From: Nocardioides mangrovi
Lineage (GTDB): Bacteria > Actinomycetota > Actinomycetes > Propionibacteriales > Nocardioidaceae
Direction of reading: 5' to 3'
Length of the DNA stretch: 64,000 nt
NCBI RefSeq assembly: GCF_020073815.1
Contig: NZ_JAIQZJ010000006.1
Location: 124,001-188,000 of the forward strand
Shown: positions 19,800 through 28,379 of the stretch, in pieces
Position numbering within the stretch: the stretch's first letter is position 1
Layout: the number at the start of each line of letters is the position of its first letter
The notes under the pieces: model-generated
Told to the model about the DNA's origin: nothing
What the model saw: only the letters and a program-made list of their open reading frames with translations
The model's database searches: none
Translations under genes and position numbers: made by a program

Positions 19800-20112
19800 G
19801 CGGGTCGCCGAGCAGGTCGGCGCGCCTGACCAGGTCGAGGAGGCGACGTACGGCGGGGGAGGCGGCGCCGATCTCCACCGACCCCTCGCCGAGCAGCACT
19901 CGCTGGAGCTTGACGAGCACCCCGATGGTCGAGGCGTCGCAGAAGGTGACCTCGGCGAGGTCGAGGTGGAAGTCGCGGCAGCCGGCGGCGATGGCGTCGT
20001 CGAGCTCGGTCGTCAGCGTGGGGGTCGTGGCGATGTCGAACTCACCGACCGCGCGCACCTCGGCGCGTGGTGGATTGATCCGGACGTCGGCGACGCCGAA
20101 GAGATGGTCCAT
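19774..20112 (-). CDS. STAS domain protein, anti-sigma-factor antagonist-like
   Basis: This 112-residue single STAS domain has the order strand-helix-strand typical of SpoIIAA/RsbV: RAVGEFDIATTPTLTTELDDA, then LDLAEVTFCDASTIGVLVKL, where the DASTIG loop carries the Ser or Thr usually phosphorylated by an anti-sigma kinase. No kinase gene is adjacent. A HATPase-containing phosphatase is encoded at 33344-35023 but is too far away to link. The 3' end overlaps the convergent sensor gene by 26 nt. Confidence 0.82.
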   Translation of the reverse strand: MDHLFGVADVRINPPRAEVRAVGEFDIATTPTLTTELDDAIAAGCRDFHLDLAEVTFCDASTIGVLVKLQRVLLGEGSVEIGAASPAVRRLLDLVRRADLLGDPLSRAAAAR

Positions 20113-20245
20113 CTCGGTCCCGGTCGAACAATGGTCGAAAGCCGGGAACGGAGGCGCCTTGGTCGGCGGGTCACGAGGAACTCTCGGCTCTTCGACGCTA
20201 CTCCTCGCGTGTTGCGGTGTCGTTACCCCTCGGGGTGAGGGCGTC

Positions 20246-20533
20246 TCACACGTCGATCGTGAGCCCGACGGACACCCGGTCCCCGACGTCGACCTGCTCG
20301 GCCCGGCGTACGGCGGCCTTGAGCGGCACGATGTAGCCGCCGTCCTTGGGCCACAGGCTCGTCGTCCAGGTCGAGCCGCCCAGCCGGACGGTCACCGGGA
20401 TCATGCCCCAGCCGTAGGTGACGGCCCCGGCCACGTCGTCGATCGCGGCCGCGTCGTCCTCGGGCACCCACACGAAGTGGTGCGGCGCCGGACCGCGCCA
20501 GTGCCAGACCTCGCCGGAGAACTCCAGGTCCAT
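20246..20533 (-). CDS. DUF1905 domain protein
   Basis: This 95-residue protein matches the small beta-barrel DUF1905 fold: FSGEVWHWRGPAPHHFVWVPE, then VTYGWGMIPVTVRLGG and WPKDGGYIVPLKAAVRRAEQVDVGDRVSVGL. DUF1905 often occurs next to or fused with YdeI/OmpD-associated domains. The function is unknown. A palindromic repeat element lies just upstream of its start. Confidence 0.82.
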   Translation of the reverse strand: MDLEFSGEVWHWRGPAPHHFVWVPEDDAAAIDDVAGAVTYGWGMIPVTVRLGGSTWTTSLWPKDGGYIVPLKAAVRRAEQVDVGDRVSVGLTIDV

Positions 20534-20562
20534 GGTGGCAGCCTAGGTGGCCGCGGCGCGCT

Positions 20563-20644
20563 ACTTCTCAGGGAACCCTGTCACTTCTCAGGCGTTGCAA
20601 CCCCTGAGAAGTGCAGCATTCACCGGTGCACCGGTGAATGCTGC
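20563..20644 (-). repeat. Palindromic intergenic repeat element, copy 1
   Basis: The element has three parts. An ACTTCTCAGGG half-arm begins at 20563. A 32-base inverted repeat (20582-20613, arms CACTTCTCAGG / CCTGAGAAGTG) has one mismatched pair. A perfect 32-base palindrome (20613-20644) has arms GCAGCATTCACCGGTG / CACCGGTGAATGCTGC. The same three-part element occurs in the opposite orientation at 29946-30028. Each copy lies just downstream of a gene stop (here the minus-strand gene ending at 20660), so in RNA it could act as a 3' hairpin or terminator. Confidence 0.85.
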
Positions 20645-20659
20645 AAGGGCCGACCGCAC

Positions 20660-21439
20660 TCAGTTCAACCGACGCAGTCCGTCCGGAAGTCCGCCGCCGG
20701 CGTGGACGGACTCGACGAGCTCCTGGAGGGCGGTGAGGGCGGCGGACTGCGAGTAGGGGCCGTAGGAGACCCGCGCGACGCCGAGCTCCTGCTGACGGGG
20801 GAGCGGCACGCTGCCGGGCACGCCGATGGTGGAGAGCCGGCGGTCGCCGTACGCCGCGACCAGGGTGGCGATCTCGTCCTCGCTCAGCAGGCCGGGGACG
20901 AAGACGACCGGGGCGCCGGCGTCGAGGAAGGCGCGGCCCCGCTCGACCGCGTCGGCGAGCACGTCGGCCCGCGGTCGGTCACCGGCGAGCAGGAAGGCGT
21001 CGGTGCGGGCGTTGAGCACGAAGTCGGGGACGCCGGCCGCGGCGGCCGCGGCCATGATCGCCTCGACGTTGCCGGTGGCGTCGGCCAGCGGTCGCATCTG
21101 GTCCTCGATGTTGGCGCCGACCACGCCGAGGTCGATCGCCCGGCCGATCGTGCCCGCCGGGTCGCCGTACCCGGCCTCGAGGTCAGCGGTCACCGGCAGG
21201 TCGGTGGCGGCGACGATCCGGCCGACCATGTCGAGCATCAGGTCGAGCGGGATGTGCTCGCCGTCCTCGTAGCCCAGCGTCGCCGCGATCGAGTGGCTCG
21301 CGGTGGCGAGCGCCGTGGTGCCCGGGGTGGTGGCCACGACCCGGGCGCTGACGACGTCCCAGACGTTGACGACGGTGAGGATCTCCGGCGCCCGGTGGAG
21401 GGCGAGCAGCTCCGACGCGCGCTCCGCGGTGGTGCTCAT
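20660..21439 (-). CDS. Isocitrate lyase / PEP mutase family protein
   Basis: This 259-residue TIM-barrel protein has VVNVWDVVSARVVATT, TADLEAGYGDPAGTIGRAIDLG (metal site) and FVLNARTDAFLLAG, hallmarks of the PEP mutase/isocitrate lyase superfamily. It lacks the KKCGH loop of true isocitrate lyase, so it is more likely a mutase, hydrolase or 2-methylisocitrate-lyase-like enzyme. The start overlaps the stop of the upstream esterase (21436-21439), making a two-gene operon. Its substrate cannot be told from sequence. Confidence 0.8.
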   Translation of the reverse strand: MSTTAERASELLALHRAPEILTVVNVWDVVSARVVATTPGTTALATASHSIAATLGYEDGEHIPLDLMLDMVGRIVAATDLPVTADLEAGYGDPAGTIGRAIDLGVVGANIEDQMRPLADATGNVEAIMAAAAAAGVPDFVLNARTDAFLLAGDRPRADVLADAVERGRAFLDAGAPVVFVPGLLSEDEIATLVAAYGDRRLSTIGVPGSVPLPRQQELGVARVSYGPYSQSAALTALQELVESVHAGGGLPDGLRRLN

Positions 21440-22707
21440 GCGCCGACCTCCCCGAGCTGAGCGGCCTGCTCGCGGCGCCAGCCGTTCCAGTGCCAGTGCA
21501 GGTAGCGGTCGATCGCGCGTACGACGTGGGCGGAGCGGATCGACGGGAAGACGTCGAAGGCGTGCTGGGCGCCGGGCAGCTCGGCGTAGACGACGGTCGC
21601 GCCGGAGACCTCGCGCAGCCGCGCGACGAAGAGCCGGGCCTGCTCGACGGAGACCAGCGAGTCGTGGGCGCCGTGGAGGACGAAGAAGTCGGGGGCGTCC
21701 TTGCCCACGCGCAGCAGGGGCGTGCCGGCCTCGAAGACCTCGGGCGCGTCGTCCCAGCGGCGCTTCACGACGCGCGGCGCCAGGAACGTGTCGCGCATCA
21801 GCTCGGCGCTGCGCAGCCCGGTCGAGCCGGCGAAGTCGTAGACGCCGTAGTGGGGCACCGCGACCGCCACCGACGTGTCGGCGTCCTCGAAGCCGGGCTG
21901 GTAGGCCGGGTCGTTCGGCGTCACCGCGGCGAGCGCGGTCAGGTGACCGCCGGCGGAACCGCCGGTGATCGCGATGTAGTCGGGGTCGCCGCCGTACTCC
22001 TCGATGTGCTCGCGGATCCAGGCGATCGCCCGCTTGACGTCGATGATCTGGGCGGGGAAGGGGTCGCGCGGCGCGAGCCGGTAGTTGATCGCGACGCAGA
22101 CCCACCCCTTGGCGGCGAGATGCTGCATCAGCGGGATGCCCTGCTGGTCCTTGTTGCCGATCGTCCAGCCGCCGCCGTGGACCTGGAGCAGGACCGGGGC
22201 GCGGCCGCCGTCGGGTCGGATGGTGCCGGCGGCCGGCCGGTAGACGTCGAGCAGGCCGCGCTTGCCGTGCTCGGCGTCGTAGGGGACGTTCTTGTCGACC
22301 ACGACGGCGTCGTTGCGCATCCGGAAGGGGTTGACCAGCGACCGCCACGGCGTCGCCAGCTCGGCCGGGGTCGGCAGCGCGTCGAGCTGCTCGGCGTAGT
22401 CGGCGCCGATGCCGTCGGTGAGCGCGTCCTCGGCGGTCTTCTGCACCCGCCTGGCCTGGTCGACGAGGAAGCCCTGGCCGAGCAGGTTGGCGGCGGCGAG
22501 CGCCAGGCCTGCCCGGCTGCGCCGTCGGCCCCGGCGTACGACGTGGCCCGCCGTGTCGGCGGCCGTCAGCGCCATCAGGTGCGGCGCCAGCTCGGTGGTG
22601 AGCCAGCCCGCGAAGAAGGCCGGGATGCCGGCCCGGAAGCCCGGCACCGGGCGGATCGCGTTGGCGGTGAGAGCGGCGGTGACGAGCTGTCGTCGCAGGA
22701 ACCCCAT
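21436..22707 (-). CDS. Alpha/beta hydrolase, HSL-type lipase/esterase
   Basis: This 423-residue enzyme has a hormone-sensitive-lipase-type oxyanion motif HGGGW (177-181) and nucleophile motif GGSAGG (Ser251). The later APDFFVLHGAHDSLV and GAQHAFDVF supply the Asp and His. An unusual N-terminal region of about 130 residues with hydrophobic helices precedes the catalytic domain and may bind membrane or lipid. The ATG at 22707 is chosen; GTG 22713 and TTG 22716 are alternatives. It diverges from the WS/DGAT gene, and a KstR-like site lies between them, so a role in steroid or lipid ester turnover is possible but inferred. Confidence 0.83.
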   Translation of the reverse strand: MGFLRRQLVTAALTANAIRPVPGFRAGIPAFFAGWLTTELAPHLMALTAADTAGHVVRRGRRRSRAGLALAAANLLGQGFLVDQARRVQKTAEDALTDGIGADYAEQLDALPTPAELATPWRSLVNPFRMRNDAVVVDKNVPYDAEHGKRGLLDVYRPAAGTIRPDGGRAPVLLQVHGGGWTIGNKDQQGIPLMQHLAAKGWVCVAINYRLAPRDPFPAQIIDVKRAIAWIREHIEEYGGDPDYIAITGGSAGGHLTALAAVTPNDPAYQPGFEDADTSVAVAVPHYGVYDFAGSTGLRSAELMRDTFLAPRVVKRRWDDAPEVFEAGTPLLRVGKDAPDFFVLHGAHDSLVSVEQARLFVARLREVSGATVVYAELPGAQHAFDVFPSIRSAHVVRAIDRYLHWHWNGWRREQAAQLGEVGA

Positions 22708-22787
22708 GTCCACCAATGTAGAAGCAACGCGGACGATCGGTGAGAGGGGTCACCCGTGCCGTTCGGGGGCAGGCTTCGTTGAGGAAC

Positions 22788-22801
22788 GAGAACAGGTTCC
22801 A
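22788..22801. promoter_or_regulatory. KstR-like operator between esterase and WS/DGAT
   Basis: GAGAACAGGTTCCA keeps AAC, GTT and the final A of the KstR pattern; the first T is G (one mismatch). It lies 18 nt before the WS/DGAT ATG and 80 nt from the divergent esterase start. Confidence 0.65.
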
Positions 22802-22819
22802 CCGGAGGGAGAGGCACCC

Positions 22820-24301
22820 ATGGAGCGGCTGTCGGGACTCGACGCGAGCTTTCTGTACCTGGAGACGCCCGCGCAGCTGATGCACGTGTGCGGCGTGATC
22901 GTGCTCGACACCAGCACGATGCCGGACGGCTACGCCTACCCCTCCTTCCGCGACGAGCTGGACCGCCGGGTCCGCGACGTCCCGGAGTTCACCCGCAAGC
23001 TGCGCAAGGTGCCGATGGGCATCGACCACCCGATCTGGGTGCGCGACCAGCACTTCGACATCGACCACCACGTCCACCGGCTCGCGCTGCCGTCGCCGGG
23101 CGGGTACGCCGAGCTGGTCGAGCTCACCAGTCATCTCGCCGGCCTGCCGCTGGACCGCTCCAAGCCGCTGTGGGAGATGTGGGTCATCGAGGGCTACCAC
23201 CACGAGGACACCGAGAAGGTCGTCGTCTTCTCGAAGATGCACCACGCGACCGTGGACGGCGTCTCCGGCTCCAACCTGGTCTCGCACCTGTGCAGCCTCG
23301 AGCCCGATGCCCCGCCGATGGAGCAGGAGGCGCCGGGGTCGACCGAGCACGAGCCCGGCCAGGCCGAGCTCTTCGCCCGCGGCGTGGTCGGCTTCGCGAC
23401 CCGGCCGCTCAACGCCGTACGCCTGGTGACGCCGTCGGTGCAGCTGGTCGCGAAGACGATCGACCGGGCCCGGTCCGGTACGGCGATGGCCGCGCCGTTC
23501 AACGCGCCGCGCACGTCCTTCAACGGCACCATCACCGGCCACCGCGCGATCGCGCTCGCCGACATGAGCCTCGCCGACATCCGCCAGATCAAGAACGCCA
23601 CCGGGACCACCGTCAACGACGTCGTCCTCGCCGTCGCCGGCGGCGCGCTGCGTTCCTACCTCGACGACCGCGACGAGCTGCCGCAGAGCTCCCTGCTCGC
23701 CTCGGTGCCCGTGTCGGTGCGCGAGGAGTCGCGGCGTACCGGCGGCGCCAACAAGGTGTCGGCGCTCTTCGCCAAGCTCGGCACCGACACCGACGATCCG
23801 CTCGAGCGGCTGCAGGACATGGCCGAGGCCAACCGCAACGCCAAGGAGCACCACCAGGCGATCAGCGCCGACTCGCTGCAGGACTGGGCGGAGTTCGCCG
23901 CGCCGCGCACCTTCGGCCTCGCCGTCCGCGCGTACGCCGGGCTCAAGCTGCCCGAGCGCCACCCGGTCGTGCACAACCTGGTCATCTCCAACGTGCCCGG
24001 ACCGCCGGTGCCGCTCTACTTCGTGGGCGCCCGCATCGATGGGCTCTACCCGCTCGGCCCGGTCTTCCACGGCGCCGGCCTCAACATCACGGTGATGTCC
24101 AACCGCGGCACCGTGCACGTCGGGATCATCGCCTGCCGCGAGTCGATGCCCGAGGTCGAGGACCTCGTCCAGCGCTTCCCGGCCGAGCTCGCCGCGCTCA
24201 AGGCCGCGGTCGCCGGCCGGACCGAGCCGACCCCGATCAAGCGCGCGCGGAGCGCACGGAAGAAGAAGGACGCGAGCGGAAGTCGCGCCGACGTGCGTTG
24301 A
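22820..24301 (+). CDS. Wax ester synthase / diacylglycerol acyltransferase (WS/DGAT)
   Basis: This 493-residue acyltransferase has the catalytic motif HHATVDG (141-147, HHxxxDG) and the usual second conserved block NDVVLAVAGGALR. The family transfers acyl groups from acyl-CoA to alcohols or diacylglycerol, making storage lipids; some members act on other alcohols. The C terminus has a Lys/Arg-rich tail (KRARSARKKKD). GGAGGGAGAGG (22804-22814) precedes the ATG. A one-mismatch KstR operator lies just upstream, linking lipid storage to steroid use. The last 65 nt overlap the convergent hydrolase gene. Confidence 0.88.
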   Translation: MERLSGLDASFLYLETPAQLMHVCGVIVLDTSTMPDGYAYPSFRDELDRRVRDVPEFTRKLRKVPMGIDHPIWVRDQHFDIDHHVHRLALPSPGGYAELVELTSHLAGLPLDRSKPLWEMWVIEGYHHEDTEKVVVFSKMHHATVDGVSGSNLVSHLCSLEPDAPPMEQEAPGSTEHEPGQAELFARGVVGFATRPLNAVRLVTPSVQLVAKTIDRARSGTAMAAPFNAPRTSFNGTITGHRAIALADMSLADIRQIKNATGTTVNDVVLAVAGGALRSYLDDRDELPQSSLLASVPVSVREESRRTGGANKVSALFAKLGTDTDDPLERLQDMAEANRNAKEHHQAISADSLQDWAEFAAPRTFGLAVRAYAGLKLPERHPVVHNLVISNVPGPPVPLYFVGARIDGLYPLGPVFHGAGLNITVMSNRGTVHVGIIACRESMPEVEDLVQRFPAELAALKAAVAGRTEPTPIKRARSARKKKDASGSRADVR

Positions 24302-25160
24302 CGGTGGTGACCGCCTCGATGAAGGCGGGCACGAAGCGCTCGGACTGCATGACGCAGGCGGCGTGACCGGCGGCCACCTCGTGGATGGTGGCGCCAGGGA
24401 TCCGGCGCGCCAGCGAAACCTGGTGGCGTGGCGGCAGGACCTTGTCCTTGGTGGTGACCACGACGGCCGTGGGGACGTCGATGCGGCCCAGCCACGGGCG
24501 CGAGTGGTGGCGGCCGAGGGCGGCGACGGCCTGGGCGACCGCCCACGGGCTGGTGCTGCGGAACTCCTCGACCGCCCAGTCGTGGATGTCGCGCGGGGCG
24601 ATGTCGAGGGCCCGGGCGGTCGCGCGGCCCGCCGTACGAGCGGCCCGCGCGGCGGTGCGCGAGCGGGAGAGCCCGCGGGCGCCGAGCATGGTGACCTCCA
24701 TGCCCTGGTGGAAGGCGCGCTCGGCCACCGACGAGCGGAAGCGGTCGGTGGTCGCGCAGAGCACGAGCCCGGCCACGACCTCCGGGTGCTGGCGCCAGAC
24801 CCGCTGGGCGATGATCGAGCCCATCGAGTAGCCGGCGACGATGACGTCCTCCAGGCCGAGCACGCCGACCAGCGCGGCGACGTCGTCGGCGCAGTCCTGG
24901 AGCGAGAAGTCGTCGCTCTGGATGCCGCGGCCGTGCCAGCGCTGGTCGAGGGTGACGACCCGGAAGCGCCGCGACAACGGCTCGATCGCCGGGAACCACG
25001 TCAGCAGCCCGGTGCACCCCACGGCGTGCAGCAGCACGACGGTCGGGGAGTGCGGGTCGGGGCCGGGCGTGTCGGTGACGTACGTCGACCCGCGACCGGG
25101 CAGCTCGACCATCCGGCCCTCGGGGATCCGGACGTGCGGGACGTAGACGCTGCGCTTCAC
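24237..25160 (-). CDS. Alpha/beta hydrolase fold protein
   Basis: This is a 307-residue hydrolase with VVLLHAVG (oxyanion region), nucleophile elbow GYSMGS, an Asp in VVVTTKDKVLPP and a His in AAGHAACVMQ. The GTG at 25160 is preferred; the longer frame to 25250 would cover the KstR operator. The C terminus is Arg/Ser-rich because its last 65 nt are read opposite the WS/DGAT tail. It diverges from the ChsE fusion gene across an exact KstR site (25228-25241) and may be co-regulated. The substrate is unknown. Confidence 0.82.
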   Translation of the reverse strand: MKRSVYVPHVRIPEGRMVELPGRGSTYVTDTPGPDPHSPTVVLLHAVGCTGLLTWFPAIEPLSRRFRVVTLDQRWHGRGIQSDDFSLQDCADDVAALVGVLGLEDVIVAGYSMGSIIAQRVWRQHPEVVAGLVLCATTDRFRSSVAERAFHQGMEVTMLGARGLSRSRTAARAARTAGRATARALDIAPRDIHDWAVEEFRSTSPWAVAQAVAALGRHHSRPWLGRIDVPTAVVVTTKDKVLPPRHQVSLARRIPGATIHEVAAGHAACVMQSERFVPAFIEAVTTVNARRRDFRSRPSSSVRSARA

Positions 25161-25227
25161 GAGCGCTCGCGGAGACGGCAGGGGCACGCGGGCGAACCTC
25201 CCTCTCGACCTTCGCCTGTGGCTAGAG

Positions 25228-25243
25228 TAGAACAGGTTACAGT
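25228..25243 (+). promoter_or_regulatory. KstR operator with overlapping -10 box for the side-chain operon
   Basis: TAGAACAGGTTACA (25228-25241) fits the KstR pattern exactly. TACAGT (25238-25243) is a plausible -10 box, so transcription would start near 25250. The divergent hydrolase start is 68 nt away on the other side. Confidence 0.88.
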
Positions 25244-25285
25244 TTCGCAACCCGTCCGTACCCGAGACGCTCGCAGGAGATGCAC

Positions 25286-27487
25286 GTGACGCAGGAACCG
25301 GAGGAGATCGAGGCGGTCCGCTCGGTCGTCCGTGAGGCGCTGGACCGCGCGATCGAGCGCGAGGACGCCGAGGAGATCGGGGGCGAGAAGACCTGGGCGG
25401 CCTTCGCGTCCGCCGGGCTGCTCGGGCTGCCGGTGCCGGAGGCGCAGGGCGGCGAGGGCCTCGGCCTGGCCGCCGTGGCCGTCCTCCTCGACGAGACCGG
25501 GCAGCGGGCGATCCAGCTCCCTGTCTGGGAGACCCTCTGCTGCGGCGTGCTGACGATCGCGGCCGCGGGCTCCGAGGGGCAGCAGGCGCTGCTCGCGGGC
25601 GTCGTCGGCGGCGAGACGGTCCTGACCCCCGCGCTGCGCGAGGTCGGCGGCGCGATCCCGGCGGAGCCGGCGACGTCGTACGCCGACGGCACGGTGACCG
25701 GCCGCAAGATCGGCGTCACCTACGCCGACCGCGCCTCCCGGCTGCTCGTGAGCGCCACCTCGGCCGACGGCCCGGTCGTCGCGCTGGTCGACCCGCAGGG
25801 CGCTGGCGTGGAGCTGCTCGAGTCGCACTCGTCCTTCGGCACCACCCAGCACACGGTCGTGCTCGACGGCGCGCCCGCCGAGCTGCTGGCCGGCGCCGAC
25901 GCGGCCCGGGTGCTGCGCGAGCTGGCGGTCGCCGGTCTCTGCCTGACGGCCGCGGGCGTGGTCGCGGGGGCGCGCGACCTGACCGCGACGTACATCAAGG
26001 GACGCACGCAGTTCGGCCGGTCGCTGGCGGAGTTCCAGGCCGTCGCGATGCAGATCGCGGACGTCTACATCGCCTCGCGGACCCTCGACCTGGCCGCGCG
26101 CAACGCCGCGTGGCGGATCGCGGAGGGCCTCGACGTGGCCGACGACCTCGCGGTGGCGGCGTACTGGACCTGCCACGAGGCGCCGCAGGCGATGCGCACC
26201 TGTCACCACCTGCACGGCGGCATGGGCGTGGACATCACCTACCCCATGCACCGCTACTTCTCGTGGGTCACCGACATCTCGCACGCGCTCGGCGCCCAGG
26301 CCGAGGACGTCCACGTCGAGTCGGCGGCGAGCAAGAACCTCGAGCTCACCGAGGCGCAGCGCGCGCTCAAGGCCGAGCTGCGCGCCTACTTCGGCAGCCT
26401 CGCGAGCGAGAACGAGCACCGCGACATGGCGCTCGACCGGCACGGCGAGACCTACCAGCGCGTCGTCAAGCAGATGGGCGACGACGGCTGGATGGGCGTC
26501 GGCTGGCCGCAGGAGTACGGCGGCCACGGGCTCGGCGAGATCGAGCAGACGATCTTCGCCAACGAGGCGCAGTACTCCGACGTGCACCTCCCGGCGGTGA
26601 CCCTCCAGACGGTCGGCCCGACGCTGATCCGCTACGGCAGCGAGAAGCAGAAGGACCTGTTCCTCAAGCGGATCCTGGCCGGCGACGTGCACTTCGCGAT
26701 CGGCTACAGCGAGCCCGACGCGGGCACCGACCTCGCGTCGCTGCGCACGACCGCCAAGCGGGACGGCGACCACTACGTCGTCAACGGCCAGAAGCTCTGG
26801 ACCACCGGCGGCCACCAGGCCGACTACGTCTGGCTCGCCTGCCGGACCGACCCGGACGCCCCCAAGCACAAGGGCATCTCGATCCTCATCGTCGACACGA
26901 CGGACCCGGGCTACTCCTTCACGCCGATCATCACCGCCGACCGGTCCCACCACGTCAACGCGACGTACTACAACGACGTGCGGGTGCCGGTCGACATGCT
27001 GGTCGGCGAGGAGAACCAGGGCTGGAAGCTGATCACCACCCAGCTCAACCACGAGCGCGTGATGCTCGGCCCGGCCGGCCGGCTCGAGGGCCTGCGCGAC
27101 AAGGTCGCGGAGTGGGCCACGAAGGCCGGCGTGATCGACCGCCCCGACGTACGCCGCGTGATGGGCGAGGTCACCACGGTCTTCCGGGTCAACGAGCTGC
27201 TCAACTGGGAGGTCGCGCGCGCGGCCGCGATCGGCGAGATCTCGGTCGGCGACGCGTCGTCCTCGAAGGTCTTCGCCGCCGACCAGGTGCAGCACCTCGC
27301 GGCCGACCTCGTCGACATCGTCCATCGCTACGGCGACCCTGCGGATCCGGAGACCGACGCCCTGATGACCTACCTGGACGGCCAGTCCAAGCGCAACCTC
27401 GTCCTCACCTTCGGTGGCGGAGTACAGGAGGTGCAGCGCGAGCTGATCGCGATGTTCGGGCTCTCGCTTCCCCGGGTGCCCCGATGA
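25286..27487 (+). CDS. chsE1-chsE2: Fused acyl-CoA dehydrogenase, ChsE1-ChsE2 (FadE28-FadE29) type
   Basis: This 733-residue protein joins two acyl-CoA dehydrogenase subunits. The N half (to about 350) has RTQFGRSLAEFQAVAMQIAD and HLHGGMGVDITYPMHRYF, like FadE28/ChsE1. The C half has VGWPQEYGGHGLGE, GYSEPDAGTDLASL, NGQKLWTTGG and a final GGGVQEVQR, like FadE29/ChsE2. In mycobacteria these are two genes forming an alpha2beta2 enzyme that dehydrogenates the 3-carbon steroid side-chain CoA ester. The GTG at 25286 is chosen because AGGAG (25275-25279) is 6 nt before it but directly abuts the ATG at 25280. The hydratase and aldolase genes of the same pathway follow with overlapping stops and starts. 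Confidence 0.88.
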   Translation: MTQEPEEIEAVRSVVREALDRAIEREDAEEIGGEKTWAAFASAGLLGLPVPEAQGGEGLGLAAVAVLLDETGQRAIQLPVWETLCCGVLTIAAAGSEGQQALLAGVVGGETVLTPALREVGGAIPAEPATSYADGTVTGRKIGVTYADRASRLLVSATSADGPVVALVDPQGAGVELLESHSSFGTTQHTVVLDGAPAELLAGADAARVLRELAVAGLCLTAAGVVAGARDLTATYIKGRTQFGRSLAEFQAVAMQIADVYIASRTLDLAARNAAWRIAEGLDVADDLAVAAYWTCHEAPQAMRTCHHLHGGMGVDITYPMHRYFSWVTDISHALGAQAEDVHVESAASKNLELTEAQRALKAELRAYFGSLASENEHRDMALDRHGETYQRVVKQMGDDGWMGVGWPQEYGGHGLGEIEQTIFANEAQYSDVHLPAVTLQTVGPTLIRYGSEKQKDLFLKRILAGDVHFAIGYSEPDAGTDLASLRTTAKRDGDHYVVNGQKLWTTGGHQADYVWLACRTDPDAPKHKGISILIVDTTDPGYSFTPIITADRSHHVNATYYNDVRVPVDMLVGEENQGWKLITTQLNHERVMLGPAGRLEGLRDKVAEWATKAGVIDRPDVRRVMGEVTTVFRVNELLNWEVARAAAIGEISVGDASSSKVFAADQVQHLAADLVDIVHRYGDPADPETDALMTYLDGQSKRNLVLTFGGGVQEVQRELIAMFGLSLPRVPR

Positions 27488-27981
27488 GCGACGACGCGCT
27501 CCACGAGAAGATCCGCGCCGAGGCCGACCGGATCATCGCGCTCGGCGAGGCGTCGGAGTCGCAGGCGCCGTACGAGGTCAACCAGCCGACGATCGGCACC
27601 TGGCTCGACGCGATGGGCTACGACAACGACCGCTTCCGGCAGGGCGAGGCGCCGCCGTCGATGGCGCAGGTGTGGACGATGCCCGGCCTCGGCCGACGCC
27701 GGCCGCCGGAGGATCCGCTGAGCCGGATGACGGAGTACCTCACCGAGGTCGGCTACACCGCCGTCCTCGGCACCAACTGCGAGCAGAGCTACGAGCGCTA
27801 CCTGCGCGTCGGCGAGCAGCTCCGCGTGACCAGCGCGCTCGACTCGGTGGTCGGACCGAAGAACACCGCGATGGGGCAGGGCTACTTCGTGACCTCGCGC
27901 AACACCTGGTACGTCGGCGACGAGGTCGTGGCGACAATGCTCTTCCGGGTCCTCAAGTTCATCCCGAAGGAGAAGGGCTGA
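27484..27981 (+). CDS. MaoC-like domain of ChsH2, encoded alone
   Basis: This is a 165-residue hot-dog protein matching the N-terminal domain of ChsH2 (Rv3542c): EVNQPTIGTWLDAMGYDNDRF and MTEYLTEVGYTAVLGTNCEQSYERYL. The catalytic Asp/His pair of MaoC hydratases is not evident, as expected for the structural partner of ChsH1. In mycobacteria the protein continues into a DUF35 domain; here a stop comes after the MaoC domain and the DUF35 part starts as a separate gene overlapping by one base (27981). The start overlaps the previous stop (ATGA). Confidence 0.87.
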   Translation: MSDDALHEKIRAEADRIIALGEASESQAPYEVNQPTIGTWLDAMGYDNDRFRQGEAPPSMAQVWTMPGLGRRRPPEDPLSRMTEYLTEVGYTAVLGTNCEQSYERYLRVGEQLRVTSALDSVVGPKNTAMGQGYFVTSRNTWYVGDEVVATMLFRVLKFIPKEKG

Positions 27982-28379
27982 TGACCGCCGGCGTGATCCG
28001 GCCGATGATCGGCCGCGACTCCCGCTTCTTCTGGGAGGGCACCCAGGTCGGCGAGCTGCGGATCCAGAAGTGCAACGCCTGCGGCGCCAAGCGCTTCCCG
28101 CCCGGCCCGGCGTGCCAGTCCTGCGAGGCCTACGACCGCGGCTACGACGTCGCGGCCGGCACCGGCACCGTCTTCTCGTACGTCGTGCACCGCTATCCGC
28201 CGGTCCCCGGCAAGGAGCTGCCGATCGTGATCGCGCTGGTCGACCTCGACGAGGGCGTCCGGATGGTCGGCGAGGTGGTCGACGTGTCCGACGACGAGAT
28301 CGAGGTGGGCATGCGGCTGCGCGTGGACTGGAACCGCATCGACGACGAGCTGACCCTGCCGATCTGGAGGAAGGCCTGA
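27981..28379 (+). CDS. DUF35 OB-fold domain of ChsH2, encoded alone
   Basis: This 132-residue protein has an N-terminal zinc ribbon (Cys31, Cys34, Cys45, Cys48; CNACGAKRFPPGPACQSC) and an OB fold (GTVFSYVVHRYPPVPGKELPIVIALVDLDEG). The DUF35 domain of ChsH2 binds Ltp2, forming the hydratase-aldolase complex that removes the last three side-chain carbons. As a separate protein it could still bridge Ltp2 and the MaoC pair. It starts at an ATG sharing one base with the preceding stop (TGATG). Confidence 0.87.
   Translation: MTAGVIRPMIGRDSRFFWEGTQVGELRIQKCNACGAKRFPPGPACQSCEAYDRGYDVAAGTGTVFSYVVHRYPPVPGKELPIVIALVDLDEGVRMVGEVVDVSDDEIEVGMRLRVDWNRIDDELTLPIWRKA

Noticed and set aside
20220..20238. ACCCCTCGGGGT as a terminator
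   Set aside because: The stem would have only a two-base loop, so a stable hairpin is unlikely.
20660..24118. The isocitrate-lyase-like frame extended to 1152 residues
   Set aside because: The extra part is antisense to the WS/DGAT gene and out of frame with the esterase. The true start is the ATG at 21439 overlapping the esterase stop.
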